The notes under the pieces were generated by a model, which did not search any database, was not told where the DNA came from, and saw nothing but the letters and a program-made list of their open reading frames with translations. DNA of 7,124 nt from SHLJ01 sp041618535 (lineage in GTDB: Bacteria; Bacteroidota; Bacteroidia; Flavobacteriales; Flavobacteriaceae), in contig JBFKFP010000145.1 in NCBI GenBank assembly GCA_041618535.1, positions 1 through 7,124 of the forward strand. Reading direction: 5' to 3'. Of the stretch, positions 5,733 through 7,124 are shown piece by piece (position 1 is the stretch's first letter; each line of letters opens with the position of its first letter). A program made the position numbers and the translations under genes.

Positions 5733-7124
5733 TTATATCAATCCAAATTGTTCAAAATGATGGTTTAAATGTTTTCTTTCCAGCAAATACCATTCAAACC
5801 CGTTTAGCTCTCCAAAAACAACATTTTTGGTTTTCGCATCTGGATTATCCTTAAAATAGTCCAGATAAGCGGCCCTGGCCTCAATCATTTTACTTTTTGC
5901 AGTTTCAAGATCTTTATGTTTTAATTTTCCCGAACCGGCCTTTTCCATCAGGGGAAAGTCATAATCCCTGGGCATTTTTTTATAATTGTAAAGGGTTGCA
6001 TGAACCTTTTCGAGGATATCCTCGGGCGTGCTGATTTTAAAGTCCTGAATCTCACCTGAAGCTACCCTGTAGGTAAATTCCAGGTGCTCGATCATCATCT
6101 GCGGAGTCATACTCCCCCATAAGGGCCTGGTTTCCTTCTGAAGTTTGGCCAGGCAATCCCCGATAACCTCGTCTGTCATTTCAACAAAGGTGGTCTGCTT
6201 CTTCTGAACCAGGGTTAAAACGGTGGCTATTGCGACCAATTCTTCACCAGCATCGAAGACTTCTGCATACCATTTGACTATTCCGGCAGGTAACTCTGCC
6301 CCTCGTGTGTCCCGATCGATCTTCTGCTTGCAGGTTAATCGAACACAGATCGTGTCGTTATGATAGATCGGCCTTAAAAACCGGCAATCTTCAAGTCCGT
6401 AGTTGGCTGCAACAGGCCCCTTATTCGGGTACACAAATAATCCCGCCGCTGCCGCCAGTATAAAATAGCCATGGGCAGTGCGTTTTTCAAAAATGCTGCC
6501 ATCCAGGGCAGTTATATCGGTATGGGCATAAAAATGATCCCAGGTCAGATTTGAAAAATTGATTATATCGGTATCCGTGATGGTACGTTTATGAGTTTTA
6601 AGCGACATCCCTGTTTCAATGTCTTCCCAATGATATTTGAAGGGATGTTGCTTGGCCTCCTTATAACTGCCACCTGGTTGATATATTCCTGTAATTTCGG
6701 TCAATGTAGTAGGTGTTCCCTGAATTGCGGTTCTTTGCATGTAGTGCTTAATGCCGCGTATTCCTCCCATTTCCTCTCCACCACCGGCCCGTCCCGGACC
6801 ACCGTGAACCAGGGTTGGAAGCGGCGAGCCATGGCCGGTACTTTCTTTTACATTCTCCCTGTTAAGAACAAGGATACGCCCGTGATGACTGGCTGCATTC
6901 AGCACAAATTCTTTAGCTTCAGAATCGTCGTTAGTAACGATGGAAGATACCAGTGAACCTTTACCCATATGAGATAGTTTAACTGCGTCTTCCAAGGATC
7001 TGTAAGGCATGAGGGTGCTTACCGGCCCAAAAGCTTCACGCTCGTGAACAACCATATTCTCGAATGGGTTATCCTCTCGCAGAAGAATCGGGCTTAAGAA
7101 AGCTCCTTTCTCTGAGTCAGCACC
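5733..7124 (-). CDS. paaZ: PaaZ, oxepin-CoA hydrolase/semialdehyde dehydrogenase (3' part; N-terminus outside the window)
   Basis: PaaZ opens the oxepin-CoA ring with its hydratase domain and oxidises the resulting semialdehyde with its aldehyde dehydrogenase domain. The 463 visible residues have no stop up to the right edge, so the ATG at 7055 is internal. Visible residues 1 to about 130 are the end of the aldehyde dehydrogenase domain, with EAFGPV, ESTGHGSPLP, HGGPGRAGGGEE and KHYMQRTA, all close to E. coli PaaZ; the catalytic cysteine lies off the window. Residues about 159-308 are the MaoC-like hydratase domain, with the D-x4-H pair in WDHFYAH (D196, H201) and HGYF. E. coli PaaZ ends soon after this domain, but here about 150 further residues follow, described separately. 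The stop TAA lies 1 nt before the next ATG (TAATATG), so the genes are almost certainly co-transcribed. Confidence 0.95.
   Translation of the reverse strand, partial: GADSEKGAFLSPILLREDNPFENMVVHEREAFGPVSTLMPYRSLEDAVKLSHMGKGSLVSSIVTNDDSEAKEFVLNAASHHGRILVLNRENVKESTGHGSPLPTLVHGGPGRAGGGEEMGGIRGIKHYMQRTAIQGTPTTLTEITGIYQPGGSYKEAKQHPFKYHWEDIETGMSLKTHKRTITDTDIINFSNLTWDHFYAHTDITALDGSIFEKRTAHGYFILAAAAGLFVYPNKGPVAANYGLEDCRFLRPIYHNDTICVRLTCKQKIDRDTRGAELPAGIVKWYAEVFDAGEELVAIATVLTLVQKKQTTFVEMTDEVIGDCLAKLQKETRPLWGSMTPQMMIEHLEFTYRVASGEIQDFKISTPEDILEKVHATLYNYKKMPRDYDFPLMEKAGSGKLKHKDLETAKSKMIEARAAYLDYFKDNPDAKTKNVVFGELNGFEWYLLERKHLNHHFEQFGLI
5736..6190 (-). other. DinB/DUF1569-like C-terminal extension of PaaZ
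   Basis: After the hydratase domain (ending near VLTLVQKK) the same frame continues for about 150 residues absent from E. coli PaaZ. It contains RPLWGSMTPQMMIEHL early and FGELNGFEWYLLERKHLNHHFEQFGL at the end, read here as two separate motif blocks. A tryptophan-glycine-x-MTPQxMxEHL opening plus a closing HxxHHxxQFG pattern is characteristic of the DUF1569 branch of the DinB-like four-helix superfamily, where histidines can bind a metal. The role of the domain on PaaZ is unknown; a thiol, CoA-adduct or structural function is possible. Assignment is from remembered motif patterns, not a search. Confidence 0.7.

Noticed and set aside
6591..6956. A plus-strand open frame of 121 codons with a hydrophobic stretch opposite paaZ
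   Set aside because: It sits opposite conserved aldehyde dehydrogenase and linker coding sequence; the hydrophobic run is not enough to support a gene.
7053..7055. ATG as the start of paaZ
   Set aside because: The frame stays open for 23 more codons to the window edge, encoding aldehyde dehydrogenase-like sequence, and the upstream part of the domain is missing, so this methionine is internal.

Overview
All six recognisable genes lie on the minus strand, packed head to tail, so transcription runs from right to left. The likely source is a member of the Bacteroidota, perhaps Flavobacteriia. The reasons are the single-chain alpha-beta E1 dehydrogenase, a PaaZ carrying an extra DinB/DUF1569-like tail, AT-leaning moderate base composition, and start codons without clear Shine-Dalgarno sequences. 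This assignment is an inference from gene style; no marker gene is present.

Layout in transcription order. At the right edge is the 3' part of paaZ (5733-7124, open at the edge), encoding the bifunctional ring-opening enzyme of aerobic phenylacetate degradation. It is followed after 1 nt by a crotonase-family enoyl-CoA hydratase/isomerase (4979-5731), then with a 4-nt overlap by paaY (4386-4982), a hexapeptide-repeat thioesterase of the same pathway. A 31-bp gap, the only real intergenic space in the window, holds an operator-like inverted repeat. Next come a lipoyl-bearing 2-oxo acid dehydrogenase E2 acyltransferase (3065-4354), a branched-chain aminotransferase, ilvE type (2001-3068, 4-nt overlap), and a fused alpha/beta E1 2-oxo acid dehydrogenase (1-2001, 1-nt overlap, C-terminus cut by the left edge).

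How they work together. The first three genes process phenylacetyl-CoA-derived CoA thioesters. The last three can turn an amino acid into an acyl-CoA: the aminotransferase makes a 2-oxo acid and E1/E2 decarboxylates it oxidatively to its acyl-CoA. The orthodox reading is catabolism of leucine, isoleucine and valine. The tight linkage suggests a second possibility: phenylalanine to phenylpyruvate to phenylacetyl-CoA, feeding the Paa pathway directly without a free phenylacetate/PaaK step. That is the main hypothesis from this window. No E3 (lipoamide dehydrogenase) gene is present, so E3 would have to come from elsewhere. No RNA genes, mobile elements, CRISPR arrays or clear intrinsic terminators were seen.
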